A stretch of DNA of 64,000 bases from Magnolia sinica. Taxonomy: Eukaryota > Streptophyta > Magnoliopsida > Magnoliales > Magnoliaceae. The notes under the pieces are model-generated. The model saw nothing but the letters and a program-made list of their open reading frames with translations. It searched no databases and was not told the origin of the DNA. Below, one piece after another: positions 12,909 through 25,603 of the stretch. The stretch covers positions 27,874,001 through 27,938,000 of the forward strand of contig NC_080574.1 in assembly GCF_029962835.1 (NCBI RefSeq), in the 5' to 3' direction. The translations under genes and the position numbers were made by a program. Position 1 is the stretch's first letter. Each line of letters begins with the position of its first letter.

Positions 12909-13869
12909 GCACAGACGAGCATCAGTTACCAAATCAGATCCAAATAAAATCTATTTGGAAAATGACGATTGTTACAAAACTGTAAGGCCGAATCCTCTGC
13001 AACAGTTGTAGAAGGAACCTATCCTACAACTATTGCATGTGGGCTCGTTGGGATGTTTTCATGGCATCCAATCCATTCCCAAGGATTGCCTCACCATGGA
13101 CTTTGGACGCCAAAAATATCAGGCCGATTTAACTGTCACAATACCAGTTTGTAAAATTAATTTTTTAGGTGGTTGTCGATTATTTTTTTATCATAGTACT
13201 TATGATGTTGTTTTATATAATTCAAACTGTTCATCAAGATATCCCAAACATGACGATGAAATTTTATTTTTAAAAAACAGGCTTATAGTTATAAAATTGG
13301 CCACAGATTAGAAGTCGATGGACAACCATCTAAACATCTCTAAATTCACTTATGTTCTACATAATATTTGGACTGGTCTGATTTTTAGGTCATGCAATTT
13401 TCATGATTAGGCTATCATCTTGGACATTTTTGATGTTGCACCTAAGACCTGTTGGGCCACATTGTGGAGTAAGAAAAAGCTTGTTCTCCATGCAGTAGAG
13501 GATCCAGCCTATGATAAGCATAACATACACAGTAGTAATTAAAAATAAATAAATAAAAGCATGTGCTTTGACTTGTGAGGTCCATCAAGATAATAGACTG
13601 GGCTCACCATTACTAGTAGAAACAAAAAATAAAGAAAGAAGAAGAGGCAGCAACATCAGCAAATGCCACCAGTGGGCCGCCCTTATTGTCTTATAAAAGC
13701 CACCAGCTCGTATTAGATGTAAAATTGTGGGTTTTTCAAGCCTATGAACCACTCCAAATGTCCCAATACTAGAGAGGTTGTCACATTTGCACATATAAAA
13801 TTACTTATGAATGGCAGTTGAGTCCACCTCTGTAAATGCAGTAGGGAGACCATGGATTGGGACCATCCG
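12909..13869. other. Gene-free interval
   Basis: Short ORFs of 60-92 codons occur here on both strands but none resembles a known protein, and composition is as in the flanking repeats. A MITE-like inverted motif (TGCAACAGTTGTAGAAGG near 12999, CCTACAACTATTGCATG near 13023) forms a small perfect-looking stem. Nothing further is supported. Confidence 0.45.
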
Positions 13870-15011
13870 CCTAACCTCGTCCTGCTTTCCATGGACTATG
13901 GCTGAAAACATCTGGCCAGTAGGACAGTCGTCTTTCTCTCTCCTAGTCACTGATGACACAGAAAGAAATATCATCACCTAGGGTTTGAAAAGGCTTCCCA
14001 CATAGGCGGCTCTGTCATATCATTTCCTAGAAAGGGTACAAGTCCACTGTACCATTGTTTTAAATATTCAGAGTCTGTCACATCATTTTGGCACAGACAG
14101 GAAAGGCATAAAATGTTGAGTAAGCAGTACCTGCCTGTGACCTATTGCTATGGAATTTCAACACTTGGTCATGGTTCGAGCACCCATTGTGGTGGCGTGA
14201 GTGTACGTAGAGGTGAGAGTGCCGAAAAAAAAGAAAAGAGAAGATCTACACCTAACTAAAGGGAATTAAGACTTGGATGAGATTTCAAGCTAAGATACTA
14301 GGAAATTCACTCATTGAATAGTCAAGAAAATCTAATAATGAAAAATCACTTATCATATTTGACAAATATTTTTAAATTTTAAATGTATGATTATATAATG
14401 AATTAGTTTAAATTTTGTTAATATTTTTCTATTAATGTCTAGATAAAATTTAAAATATACAAGTCTTGTCAGATAGCCACATTAAAAATGAAGAAATTTT
14501 AAAACGAATGACACTTGTGAAAATCTTGCCATGATATAGTTTGTTATTTGTTAAGGAAAATATGGCAGGGTTTTTATACCGTGGGCGTAATTGATGTGGC
14601 TAACAATGGATTTGTAGGGATTGATTAGAATTGGAGATATCGGAATCATTTCCTCCATCATAATCCAGCTCTTCCCATGGTACCATCAAGAGCTTATTTG
14701 ATATTATTTATGAATTTTAAATAATTTAAATACTTGAAGTTATTTTTAATGTTTCTTACTTGATCAGGTATTTGAGGGAATATTTTCATAAAATTCTTTC
14801 TAATTTTACCAAACAATGCCTTGAGTTTTATAAATTCCTAAAGGGTGCTTTTATGGTGTTGAAATAATCATATTGCTGTGTACTTTTTTTACCTCCTAAA
14901 GATGTGATGGAATCAAGCATGGTAGGACCCATCCATATAATGTGTGTATGCGACCCAGATTGGGAACTACCCCCACTAGGACCTAGCCAGAGATGGATAT
15001 TCCTGGTAGGA

Positions 15012-15713
15012 TGATGTAGAGCGGGTCGCAAACAGTTACATGGCTAAGATGGATCAAAAAAGGCCCGGTCAATGACAGAAGTGATTCAGACCATCGAACC
15101 TTAAATCGGGCGTATCTTGCAATTCGGAATGAGTTATCTGACGTAAAATATAAGATTTTGAGGTAGAATGAGCTACTGAAGCCAACCAACCCCACTACGC
15201 CGGGTTACACAGCCCAGAATTGTGAAAAACCCCTGAATCGACGGTCGTTTCTCTATTTTAATTTTGTTTTTACTATAAATAGTAAGTTTTAGTTTGATTA
15301 TAACTCTTCATCCGTCGAGCTTTAGGAGTTGCGCCCAACATGAAAGAGCTTAGAATAATTAAGAGAACGGTTTGGTGAAGCCAAATAGGACACTTACCAT
15401 TTTTGGCCGAAAACCTTATGCACTAGTAGACATCACGACCGTCTATAAATAGTAAGTTTATTATTTATAGTAAGTCATGGATTCTAAGAGTTTGAGTTGT
15501 AGTTTGATTCTAATTTCTTTCTCATTGCTTGGTATCCCTATTTAAAGGGTTGTAAACTCGTTTTTATTAATCAATTAATCAATTTCAAATTTCTTAGAAT
15601 TTATTTTTATTTTCTGCTTTCTTTCCTCGTGGATTCGAGAAGTCTCTGAGAGGAGTCCAGAGAAGCTTCGTGGACTCGGAGTAGTTATCCTCATCACGTT
15701 CATTCCTGCGTCA
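15012..15713 (+). mobile_element. Solo LTR (gypsy-like) with TAGGA target duplication
   Basis: 702 bp, from TGATGTAGAGCGGGTCGC to TTCCTGCGTCA, flanked by perfect TAGGA copies (15007-15011 and 15714-15718). The corresponding site in copy A (around 1500) is empty. It has a TATTTAAAGGGTTGTAAAC motif at about 15540, compatible with a TATA region near the U3/R boundary. Same LTR family as 17343-18043 but clearly diverged from it. No internal region remains. Confidence 0.85.
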
Positions 15714-15718
15714 TAGGA

Positions 15719-16150
15719 GCTCAATGGGGCCCATCTTGATCTATATATTTTATCTAGCCTTTTTATCCATTTTGATAGATTATTTTAAGCCATGAGTCCA
15801 AAAAATAGACTGATCTAAGGCTCAATTTGAACATGTCATAGGAAATGGTGCCCATGGAACGCATTGAAAACTTCAGGGGGGTTATAGGAGTTTTGGATCA
15901 AGCTAATATTTATATTCTACCTTCATCCAAGCCGGCCTTACCTTATGAATAAGTTGGATGGAAATAAATTTCACAATGGGCCCGGTAGGGTTTCAATCGT
16001 GAGCATTGTTGTTACCTGTGGTGTGGTCAACTCAAGACTTTGATCTGACTCCTTTTGAGGCTCATGCACTAAAATGATCCGTCAAAATGGATACACTGCA
16101 TGGATAAAACATATATATCATGGTGGACCCCACGGAGACTCTTTCGTCTC
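15719..16150. mobile_element. Palindromic MITE-family copy (in copy B)
   Basis: Counterpart of 1507-1935: TGGGGCCCATCTTGATC at the left and ATATCATGGTGGACCCCAC at the right, imperfect reverse complements. The solo LTR at 15012-15713 landed immediately beside it. Confidence 0.6.
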
Positions 16151-17342
16151 ACAGGGCAATCTGAACAGCAGGCAGATCCAACGTGAGTGGCCACACATGC
16201 ATTTATAAGTTTGTGGGCAGTGTATATTTGTTTTTTTTTTTTTTTATGGTGTGGCCCACCTGATGATTGGATCAGCCTGAATTTTTTATGTTCATCTGAT
16301 GATCATGCCACACAAACCTTTTGGAAGGTTTAGATGTCATACAAGCACCACCTGGCCCCACAATGCTAAACAATACCGCCACCTTTGAGGAATAAAAAAA
16401 AAGTAGACAAGGGTAATTTGTCGTTGGACCCCTAGAAAACACTTTTCGTACTGAAAGAAAGAGGTTACTGCATTTTGTTTTTAATCTTTGGTAAAATCAA
16501 GATTCCAAAAGGAATTAAGATGTAAAAATCACTTTACGTAGGCATTAAATAGTAAGTGAAAATCCACCGTAGACCTGATGTGCTTGGACACGAAGCTGAG
16601 TCAGGTTTTTGGATTTTTGAACTACGGATGAGATCACCAAAAATGCTGTATGTGGACCACTATCCTCCATTGAGATTGAAACCATTATTCTTGTAACCCC
16701 TATCATGAATGGCCCATGGTATCTCATCCGTTGGAATACATTATCCCATTAAAAGTAGCTCTTGCATGAAATTGAAGAATATGAAAAGTTGGCTCCGTTC
16801 TAGCATTAGACATTCATTCGTAGGACCCACAAGGATGCACCTGATCATCCAATCAGTGTGCTGTTCAAGTCTTGGGCATTGCATTGTAGGTCCCACATAA
16901 TAAATAATAAATGGAAGGTGGCCCTGTTATAGCGGAGGATCAAAAGAATAAAGGACTTGAACTATCTACCTTAAACATTTTCCCACGGAGAACCTAGTAG
17001 ACTATAAATATTGACAGCTCCATCAGGACCGTCCGGATTGGGGGTCCATAAAAAAAATCAAGCAAGCTCTGCGGTCCAACCATGTTGTCTGTGTGATTTC
17101 CACTCCCTCCATCAGAGGTGCTCTCCTCAATGCTAGGCCGTAAGCTAAAAAGCAGCCAGATATACAACCAGGTACGCCAAACCACGTTGAATAATGAGGA
17201 TGGGATGCTGAGCATAGGTCTGTCTGTGGGGCCACAGTGGTGTATGTCTTTCATCGGATCCATTCATCAGGTGGGGTTCACAAGGATGAAATGAAGATAT
17301 GAAATTACAAGCCCTGATTCAAAACTCTGGCAGCCACATCAT

Positions 17343-18043
17343 TGATGTAGAGCGGGTTACAGACACTTTCATGGCAACGATGGACCAGAGAAGGCCCAAT
17401 CGAAGGTGGAAATGATCTGGACCGTCAAGACCTTAAAACAGTTGTATCTTACAAATCGGAATGGGTTTTTCGATATGATTTTGGGGTAGGAGAAGCTACT
17501 TTAGCCAACTAACCCGTTACGCCAGGTTGCCCACGCCGGATTTTCAAGGTTCCATCACATCGACAGTCAAAAGTCCCTTTTATTTTTGTTTTTACTATAA
17601 ATATTAAGTTTTAGTTGGAGTATAACTTTTGATCCTTTGAATTCTAGGAGTCGTGCCCAACATGAAAGTTAGGAGAATAACATGGTTAGGCTAAATTGGG
17701 CACTTAACTATTTTTGACCAAAAACCATAAGTCTAGTAGGAATGAAGATAGTCTTTAAATAGTAATTTTACTCTTTATAGTAAGTCACGTTTTTTAAGGT
17801 GTTTGAGTTGGAGTTTAGTCTAAAACTACATCCTAGGTTTGAGCTCATTATTTAAAGATTGTAATTTTTATTTTTTTTTATATCATGAATCAATTTGTTT
17901 CAAATTTATTAAAATTTAATTTTACTTTTATTTCTCGTGGATTTGAGGAAGCTTTGTGAGGAGTCTAAAGAGTCACATAAATTCATACTAGACATCCCCT
18001 AAGGAAGACACTGAACGACCTCATCACCTTCCTCCCTGTGTCA
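17343..18043 (+). mobile_element. Solo LTR (gypsy-like) with ATCAT target duplication
   Basis: 701 bp from TGATGTAGAGCGGGTTAC to TCCCTGTGTCA, flanked by perfect ATCAT (17338-17342 and 18044-18048). The truncated counterpart with the same ATCAT lies at 3774 in copy A, so this insertion predates the duplication. No internal retrotransposon sequence follows. Confidence 0.85.
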
Positions 18044-18090
18044 ATCATGAAAGAATTTTTAAATTGTTTCCACTTATTTGGCCCATCTAA

Positions 18091-18093
<3 letters not shown>

Positions 18094-18123
<30 letters not shown>

Positions 18124-18236
18124 TTTATAAATTTATTTTTATAACACATGGACGCACACACTCACGCCATAGCGGGATTTCACCACCTATGGATACTCAA
18201 ACCATTGACCAGGTGTTGAAATTCCAGAAAGTCTAC
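18094..18236 (-). mobile_element. 5'-truncated tRNA-type SINE with 35-bp target duplication
   Basis: Identical 35-bp direct repeats at 18059-18093 and 18237-18271 flank it. On the minus strand it begins GTAGACTTTCTGGAATTTC, carries a B-box-like GGTTTGAGTATCC, then GGTGGTGAAATCCCGC and GTGAGTGTGTGCG. It ends in an A-rich and (AAG)n tail. The start matches a point just inside an A box (compare AGTGGTAGACT at 55720-55732), so the 5' end is missing. A 35-bp target duplication is unusually long for a SINE. Confidence 0.75.
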
Positions 18237-18271
18237 TTAAATTGTTTCCACTTATTTGGCCCATCTAAGTT

Positions 18272-20495
18272 ATGTATCCTACTATATCTTGTATGTACGG
18301 TGAATATAAGGTTCCTGTCTTAATGGATATAGTGAATTTCACATATACAACATGATGGGTCCCACAGAGTTTGGGTGTTTTGCGGCTGTGTTGCAGACAA
18401 ATCAGGTCCTAAATTGGTCCATCTGCAAATCATTGCACTAAATGCTTTGTAGAGGAATCCTAAAGTGAATGGGTTGCAACTCATTGTATTAAATGGTGGC
18501 AAAATATCATGAAAGCAACATAGTCAGATTAATGACAAATAGGACATGTTTGCACAAGGCACCATAAATATCAGCTGGGGGGAAATTGGGACCCGTCCAT
18601 TGATTTCGAAAGTATATCATCCTGAATTTTCACCTCAGCTGATTTTTATGGTGCACACTAGCCAATATTTCTCATGAAATTAAAATAAATAAAACTATTC
18701 TTTCTCCTAAAAAAGAAAGGGAAAGAAAATACGGAGTTGCTTGAATGTTTGGACATGGGTGTGAAAGTGGAAGTTTGTGTCCGTGGATAGAGCATCCTGG
18801 ACATGGACTTTAGTTTTGTGTTTGGATGTGTGGATAATGAGCCCATGAATGTAGATTTGTTTCGACATTGAGGCCACAAGTTCAAGTATTCATATTGTGA
18901 GCGTGTGTGTAAAAAAAAAGTCCTTGGATGAAATCAAGGGAAGTTCTTTTCCTAGGTAGGGCAGAGCATATATTCAAATGGTGAGCAATGGCTAGGACTG
19001 TCAACTGGCCGGGCTTGGGGTACTTCTCGGCTCGGATTTTGAACTGTTTTGGGCCAGCTGTCGGCCTGGGCATAAACAAGATTCTGATTTCATAGGCCTG
19101 AGCCCGGCCCATTGGATGGTTGGTGTCCAACTATTGATATTAAAAGTTGTATAAAAATATATAAAAGTTTTTTTAAATATTATTTTTAATAGTTTTTTGT
19201 GTTCTTTTTGCAATGTGTTGAAACACAATGTTCTATACACATACGCCTTCATCCATCTTTAAATATCCCACATGACCCAATGTGCACATGCACCACTAGT
19301 ACTTATTCCAACACCTTTCTTCAATCTCTAAACATGCACCTCATGTTCTGTTATCCATTTTGTGTTCCTTATTTGAAATGTTTGACAAACAACAATTGGG
19401 ACAAGTGCTCAAGACAGATTGTTCGGAGTAGACTGTCCAAGGTCAAGCATATTGCTATTAAATAGCCCCTAAGAGAAGTATGGATATTTATTTGAAGATT
19501 AAAATAATTTTCAATGACACACCAAACTTTTTAGATTGATAAAATCTAAAAAGTAAATTTAGAAAGGAAAATGTCAGATATGAGAAACTTAATGTTTTAG
19601 CACACTTGATTTTACGAAACCTGAAAAGGTTAATGGTTAAAAAGTGAGAGTTGCCTCTTAAAAGGCATTCATTTTTTATTTATTTTTTTGTAGAAATGGA
19701 GATTGTCATTTTACAAATGGTGTAAACCGCACGATCGGAAAAAAAAGATCGTATTTCCACATTAAAAAAGAGGATTCTATTAATTTAAACAGCCTAAAGT
19801 CAATTTTCGCCATCATAACATGTCCATATTCTTATTTCATTTCCTTTCAACTTTCTGCGGTAAGTTGTTAATGGCGTTATCCTTGATTTTGGTTTTTCTA
19901 CTTTAACTAACTTGGCGTCTTCCCACCATCTGTCGTAGTTTCCTCGTTGAGGAACCGGCCACCCTTGACGACAGACCATTAACATTGTATACATCTCATA
20001 CCTACCCTTGCAATAGAAATATCTACCTTTGTGAGGCTTTCGTTTGCTAAGATATTTGGTTTAAGGCGTTTGGGTAATTTGTTCTACATCAAGGTATATA
20101 TGATATGCCTTTTCTAGTATGGCTTATTGTATGAAATGCTTTAAAATCATCAAGGTATGATTTTTGGTTTAAGGTGTTTGAGTTTTTTCTCCATCAAGGT
20201 ATGATATGCTTTCAATATTCTAATTGTACGACTTATTATAAGTTCTTGAAATTTAAGTTAGTTCTTCTTATCTAGGCTCTCTTTTATCAAAATCTCTATT
20301 TTAGTGGGTTTTGGAGGTTATCTTGGTCTTGGATGTTTTTTTTAGGGTTTTTAATTATCCTCTTAAGGTGTAAAATATGGTTTTAGAATTTAATTGTTCA
20401 AACATCTTAATTTGGGCATTTTCACAAATTTTGATATTTATCCTTTTAGATTTAAGGTTTTGCAATTTTCATTTGGAAGTTTGGTTACAGGGTGG
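18272..20495. other. Copy B-only block, no gene supported
   Basis: Absent from copy A by deletion. It contains a degenerate plus-strand SINE-like stretch at about 18840-18925 (AAGTTCAAGTATTC, then GTGTGTGT and an A run). A hAT-type fragment lies at 18990-19130 (CAACTGGCCGGGCTTGGGG / GCCCGGCCCATTGGATGG). A 64-codon minus-strand ORF at 19800-19994 contains RGNYDRWWEDAKL and I do not recognise it. The rest is AT-rich. Confidence 0.5.
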
Positions 20496-21838
20496 GGGTT
20501 TTGGATTTTTATTTTCCTTCTTTTTTAGGAGAATTCTGATCCTTTGCCTGTCGCAAGCTAAAAATTCTTACTTTCTTGCATCGTAACTGGTCCATGTCAT
20601 TACTGATGTTGTTAGCATTGCTGTATTAAATGCATTGTGTGATGATATGGTCCAATTGGATTGCAACAAGTAGGATTTTCCTGCCCGTGGCAAGCAGAGG
20701 ATCCTGATTCTTCTCAAGATGTTAGGCAAATTTATTTTTATAGGTTGTAAGTGAGAAATGTTTATATGCAATGTTTCTTGTGAAGTTTCACATACAATAT
20801 TTTTGCTTGCTCTGGCTAATTTGTCTCTTCCATGGAAAATCAAAGCTGTTAAAAAATGTAGCCTATCCCTCAAAGATCTCCTGGGATAAATACAAGAATG
20901 ATCCACTCATCAGGTGGGCCACACTATCAAAATCATTATGCAATCCTGACTTTATTAAGTAACTACGTAATGAATGGATTAGTACTATTTTCGCTTCATG
21001 TCATCTTTACGGTACAACCCACCTTTTGCGCAGCTCAAATACTCGGCGTGAGAAACATGATAGTAGGAATTAGATTGCTGTATGTGAAATTCTCTACATT
21101 CAACGTTACATGTGAATATTTCTCTTTGCATCTATTTCATTTTAATATTTTAAATAATTTCTAGAACTTCATATGGCTTTGTAGAAATCTTCAAATGCAA
21201 CATGCAATACTTTATTTCCCTTCAACCTGCTATTTATGGACAACATTTCTAGATTTTCATATGACTTTGTAGAAATATTCACATACAACATGCAATACTT
21301 TATTTCTCTCCAACATGTTATCTATGGACACCATCACAGCATTGGAAAAGGTGGGTTGCACCATAAAGATCTTATATATGTAGTGAATATCGGATCCATA
21401 CGCTCATTAGGTAGGCCACACTGTAATGACTGTATATTAAGTAAGATCATAGGCTGTCCAGTGATTTCGACGGTATATGTTAGCCTTGGTCATGCAGCCG
21501 ACCTTTTGCATGAATAAGATGTTCATGCAAGCGACACGTTGGAGGGAAAGAAATGCAACATTTACCAAGCTGACAGATGGTACATGTCGGCTAATATGCA
21601 TACCCCATCACACATGTCTACGTGGCAGAAAAGCTGCAATATCCAAGCCATCCATCACAAGAGTACCACTATGTACATTTAATTATCAGGTTAGTGCACT
21701 TGTCAGGTGGGCCACACAATTAACTGAACATCTATAATACACCAATTTAGTTATTATATCATGGCTCATCTACCGAATGGACCACCTTTATTTTAAGGTG
21801 AACATCTATTTGGTTGCGTTTTGCATTTTCTTGGTTTT

Positions 21839-22660
21839 GGATATTGATTGTTGAGGCTTGTTCCTCTCGGGCCTGTTTAAAATAAATTTATTTTACAGCA
21901 TGGTTTGTGGGACCCACTGTGATGTGTCAATGAAATTCAGTAAGTCAATCACATGTGTCTTCTTATTTTCTCCTCAGAGTGAAAAAATAGACGGCTTGGA
22001 ACATATTATAGAATTATACCTAAACCTCTCAAATCATGAGCGTGACTAGTTGGCTGTGACCTAGAGCCGCCATGTGAGAGAGACCTGAATGTGAGGGCCA
22101 CCGTCATGTATGCATAGTATATCTATGCTGTTTATTTGTTTTGCAATATTATTTAGGACAATCCCAATGATAAAGTGAATAAAAATTTCAGATGGATCAC
22201 ATTATAGGAATTAGGGGTCATTGAATACCTAACAATCAATATCCAGCTCACACAGGCCTGGATATTGATTGTTGAGGCTTGTTCCTCTCCGACCTGTTTA
22301 AAATATGTTTATTTTATAGCGTGGTTTGTCGGACCCACAGTGATGTGTCCATAAAATTAAGTCGATCATATGCGTCCCTTCATTTTCTCCTCAGAGTGAA
22401 AAATTCAGACAGATTGGAACGCATTATAGAATTGGGCCTAAACCTCTCAAATCTTGAGCGTGACTAGTTGGCTGTGCCGTAGAACCGCCATGTGAGTGGG
22501 ACCTGGCTGTGGGGCCCACCTTAATGTATGCATAGTATATCCATGCTATTTATTTGTTTTGTCAAATTATTTAGAACAGTCAAAATGAAGTGAATATAAA
22601 CTTCAGGTGGACTACACCACAGGAAATAGTGGTCCTTGAATGCTCACCATTAAAATCTTC
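21839..22660 (+). repeat. Copy B-specific tandem duplication, unit about 422 bp
   Basis: GGATATTGATTGTTGAGGCT starts a unit at about 21838 and again at 22260. Each is followed by CTTGTTCCTCTC, TTTAAAATA, CTCCTCAGAGTGAAAAA, then GAGCGTGACTAGTTGGCTGTG. Copy A has one such unit (5317 onward). The second unit is closer to A around GTGAGTGGGACCT than the first is. Confidence 0.75.
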
Positions 22661-22965
22661 CGAAGATCCACCGTATGTTTGTTAACCATCCAACCTGTTG
22701 ATGAGGTCAGGCAGATGAAAGGAAAAAACAATTTTAAAAAAGCAATTTCAGCTTGATCCAAAACTTTTGTAGTCCACAAAAGTTTCTTAACCGAACTACT
22801 ATTTCCTGGGCCGCGGTTCCCTTGAAATTTGTATTTGCATTTTTTATTTTTATGTTTTTTCACCATGGTCTAAAATAAATTAGAAAAATAAATAGACGGT
22901 ATAGATGTAAGGAAGCGGATTGGCTGGTGTACCACACAGATACGTGTCGTGTGATGATGAGTGCC

Positions 22966-23505
22966 AAAGCGGACCTAGATTAGATACTGACAGGTTGAGT
23001 AGGGAGACTCAATACTGAACCATGATGTATGTTTTGCATCCACACCGTCCATCCATTTGGAGAGATCATATTATGGCTTAATCCAGAGAATAAGTCAGAT
23101 CCAAAGCTCTGGTTGATCCAACGACAAAAAACAGTGGAGAGAGTGATGCCCACCATTAAAAAGTTCTAAGGGTCACAAAAGTGTTTGATCAATGTAATAT
23201 TTGTGTTTTCCCTTCTTTCATGTCTTCTTTAACACATGAACAGGTTGGATCTCAAATAAACATCATGGTGGACCTTCGAAAGGTTTCAATGTTAGGGTCA
23301 GTCTCTCCATTGTTGTCTATGATGGGGTCTACTTCAGCCTTGAATCTTGCCTCATTCTTTGTATCATGTCCTAAAATGATCTTTCAAAATGTATGAACGG
23401 TGTGGATACAAAACATACATCATGGTAGGGCCCACAGAATTTGGTGACGTCACTTCAATAGCGAGTCTCACTACTCAACTCGTCAGTAGCTAATCCACGC
23501 CCCGC
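22966..23505. mobile_element. Complete GCGGATTG-type MITE
   Basis: The left end AAGCGGACCTAGATTAGATAC...GAGTAGGGAGACTC pairs with the reverse complement of the right end GGCGTGGATTAGCTACTGACG...GAGTAGTGAGACTC. The body is palindromic: CACCGTCCATCCATTTGGAG at the left and the inverted form near 23385-23430. About 540 bp with no coding sequence. It is the copy B counterpart of 6024-6260. Confidence 0.7.
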
Positions 23506-23559
23506 CGAAGCTCGCCGAAGCTCCGCGAACTCTGAGTCGCAAGAACGGTTCAAAGGATA

Positions 23560-24010
23560 TCAAAGTTACATGGCTCCAAAATGATGTATTTATTATATCC
23601 ACACCACTGATACATTTTTCGAGATTATTTTAGAGCATTATGCCAAAAATTAATCATATCGAAATATCAATTGGACCACACCAAAAATAGTAGCGAGGAT
23701 AATGATTTTCATCGTTAAAAAATTCTTAGGCCCACTATAACGTTTATTTTCCATCCAATCTGTTAATAAGGTTAAAAATATATGGATAAAGAGGAAAAAC
23801 AAATTTCATATTGATCCGAAACTTCTATGAGCCCCAAAAGGGTTTCAATGGTAGACGTTCATTCCCCACTGCCTTTTACAGTGTGGTCCAATTGAACCTT
23901 AGATCTGTCTTATTTTTCGGCTCAAGCCTTAGGACTAACTCATCAAATGGATGGATGGTTTGGATATAACACATACCTCATTATGGGACCCACAGAACTT
24001 GTTGATGTCA
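23560..24010. mobile_element. Palindromic MITE-family copy
   Basis: AAATGATGTATTTATTATATCCACACC at the left mirrors GGTTTGGATATAACACATACCTC at the right, with ACCACACCAAAAATAG and TTACAGTGTGGTCC as inner mirrored landmarks. A copy of the same body family as 22966-23505, without the GCGGATTG end. Confidence 0.55.
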
Positions 24011-25226
24011 ATACACCAGCTATATAACTGATGTGTGGCCAGGTTCCTACTGACATTGCTGGTGGGGTTGCAGCAGTCATGCTTTCAAATCTTGTGGTGT
24101 GCCAACCTTAGTATTGAAGTGACCAATTTTTTTGGGACGTCCATCCATCCATCCTCTTGAAGGCACCTTTTAAATGGATTAAATGGAGTATACAAAACAT
24201 AGTGAAATCATATACAAATTGAAATATTTCAATGGTAGGCCATCTCATTCCAACTGTTCCTGTTGTATGAGCTACCTTTGATTTGTGTCGGTCGGGAGGG
24301 TGAATGTTGTCCTTACTTCATGGTGGGCCCATTCGCACCACACATCTTGATTATTAGCCTTTAATTTATAAAAGAGAAATCTTCAGTACCATAATTTATA
24401 AAAGAGAAATCTTCATGTACAACAAAAAAAATGTGGTAGCTTATTTTAAGCTGCAAGATTTCTTTTTATCATGTTGATATGTCACTTCAGTCGAACATTG
24501 TGTCACTGTACTATAAAGATCACCTGAAGTGAAAATTGGAATAATCCATTTATCAGGTGGGCCATACACAATGTATTGAGTTAGACCGTTGGTTGTCATT
24601 GATTACATCGGCACTAAAAAAGCTGTGGGCCCCATCATGTTGTAAATGTTTCATCCTAGTCGTTCATCCATTTTACCAGCTTATTTGAAGACAGTACTGA
24701 GCTTTTCCAGTGAACACTACTGAACTCCATGCTGGAGGGATAACTACCGAATCGGTGCTCAGTGTTTGTACACGTGTGATATGCCAGCACGAAAGAGACC
24801 GTTGTATATTGAAGTTAATATGCAACTGTGCAGGGAAACATTTCTCTTTATCATATGTTAAAGAAATATAGAGAGATGATCACATACGGAAGTTGCATGT
24901 GAACTTTTAACACACATCTTGCCTTTCTACGCCAACGTGTCTCATGCCTACAATATCCCATCTATGAAAAAGTGGGCCACACCATTTTCAATATTGCGAA
25001 AATGACGCGTCCCGTGAAGTTGAAATCAATGTACATCCGGTAATATGATTTAGTGAAATATTGGCCCCACCAAATGACATTATCTGTATGATTTTTATAA
25101 TAGGTAATCATCATCGTGTGGCCCACCTTTTAACCGATGATATATATATATATTCTATACATGTGACTCTTTGGCATCAGGGAATGGCTGTTTGCTGAAA
25201 GTTCACATATAGCATGTGATCATTTT
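24011..25226. other. Gene-free interval
   Basis: No protein recognised. A 29-bp unit (ATTTATAAAAGAGAAATCTTC core) is repeated in tandem at about 24363-24416. Several GTGGGCCACAC motifs mark MITE debris. A (TA)n run lies at 25140-25151. Confidence 0.45.
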
Positions 25227-25603
25227 TCAAAGTGGACGTATTTGATACTCTGGAAGAGTATGATAGATAATACACAGGCACTTGTGTTTATAAGTCATGG
25301 AATGCATGCAACTCAAAATTGAATCGTTCAAAATCATGAAAACTAGTAGAGATAGATTCTAAATCAAACTTATAGAAATTGATTAATACATCTCTGATTT
25401 CTGTAGTTTTATTTTTTTAATTCTAACCGTTGATGGTTTTTCATATTGACTGTACATCAAATATCGACTAATCATACGGTTAAGGCATTGATACATGATT
25501 TTTTTTTTTTTTTTAAACAAAAACATCCAAGGGTGGAGAGTATTTCATTTTAAATTTCTGAGTGATTGCATATCATCTGTTATACTCCGCGGGAGTATAA
25601 ACT
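25227..25603. mobile_element. Probable MITE, TTTGATACTCT-type ends
   Basis: The left end is TTTGATACTCTGGAAGAGTATGATAGAT. The reverse complement of the right end (25580-25603) reads TTTATACTCCCGCGGAGTATAACAGAT. A second element with the same type of end follows at 26288. Inner poly(T) at 25499-25515. Ends only partly match, so limits are approximate. Confidence 0.45.

Larger units (their letters stand above)
13870..23130 (+). repeat. Segmental duplication, copy B
   Basis: Direct counterpart of 383-6260, about 13.5 kb downstream. Relative to A it has an added solo LTR (15012-15713), a complete solo LTR plus about 2.4 kb (17540-20495) that A has lost, and a local tandem duplication (21839-22259 and 22260 onward). 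It lacks A's 2945-3610 block. Order of the shared anchors is the same in both copies, which argues for one large duplication rather than many dispersed repeats. Confidence 0.85.

Noticed and set aside
15012..18043. The two same-family LTRs as the two ends of one retrotransposon
   Set aside because: Each has its own perfect target duplication (TAGGA versus ATCAT), and the A copy lacks one but has the other, so they are separate solo LTRs.
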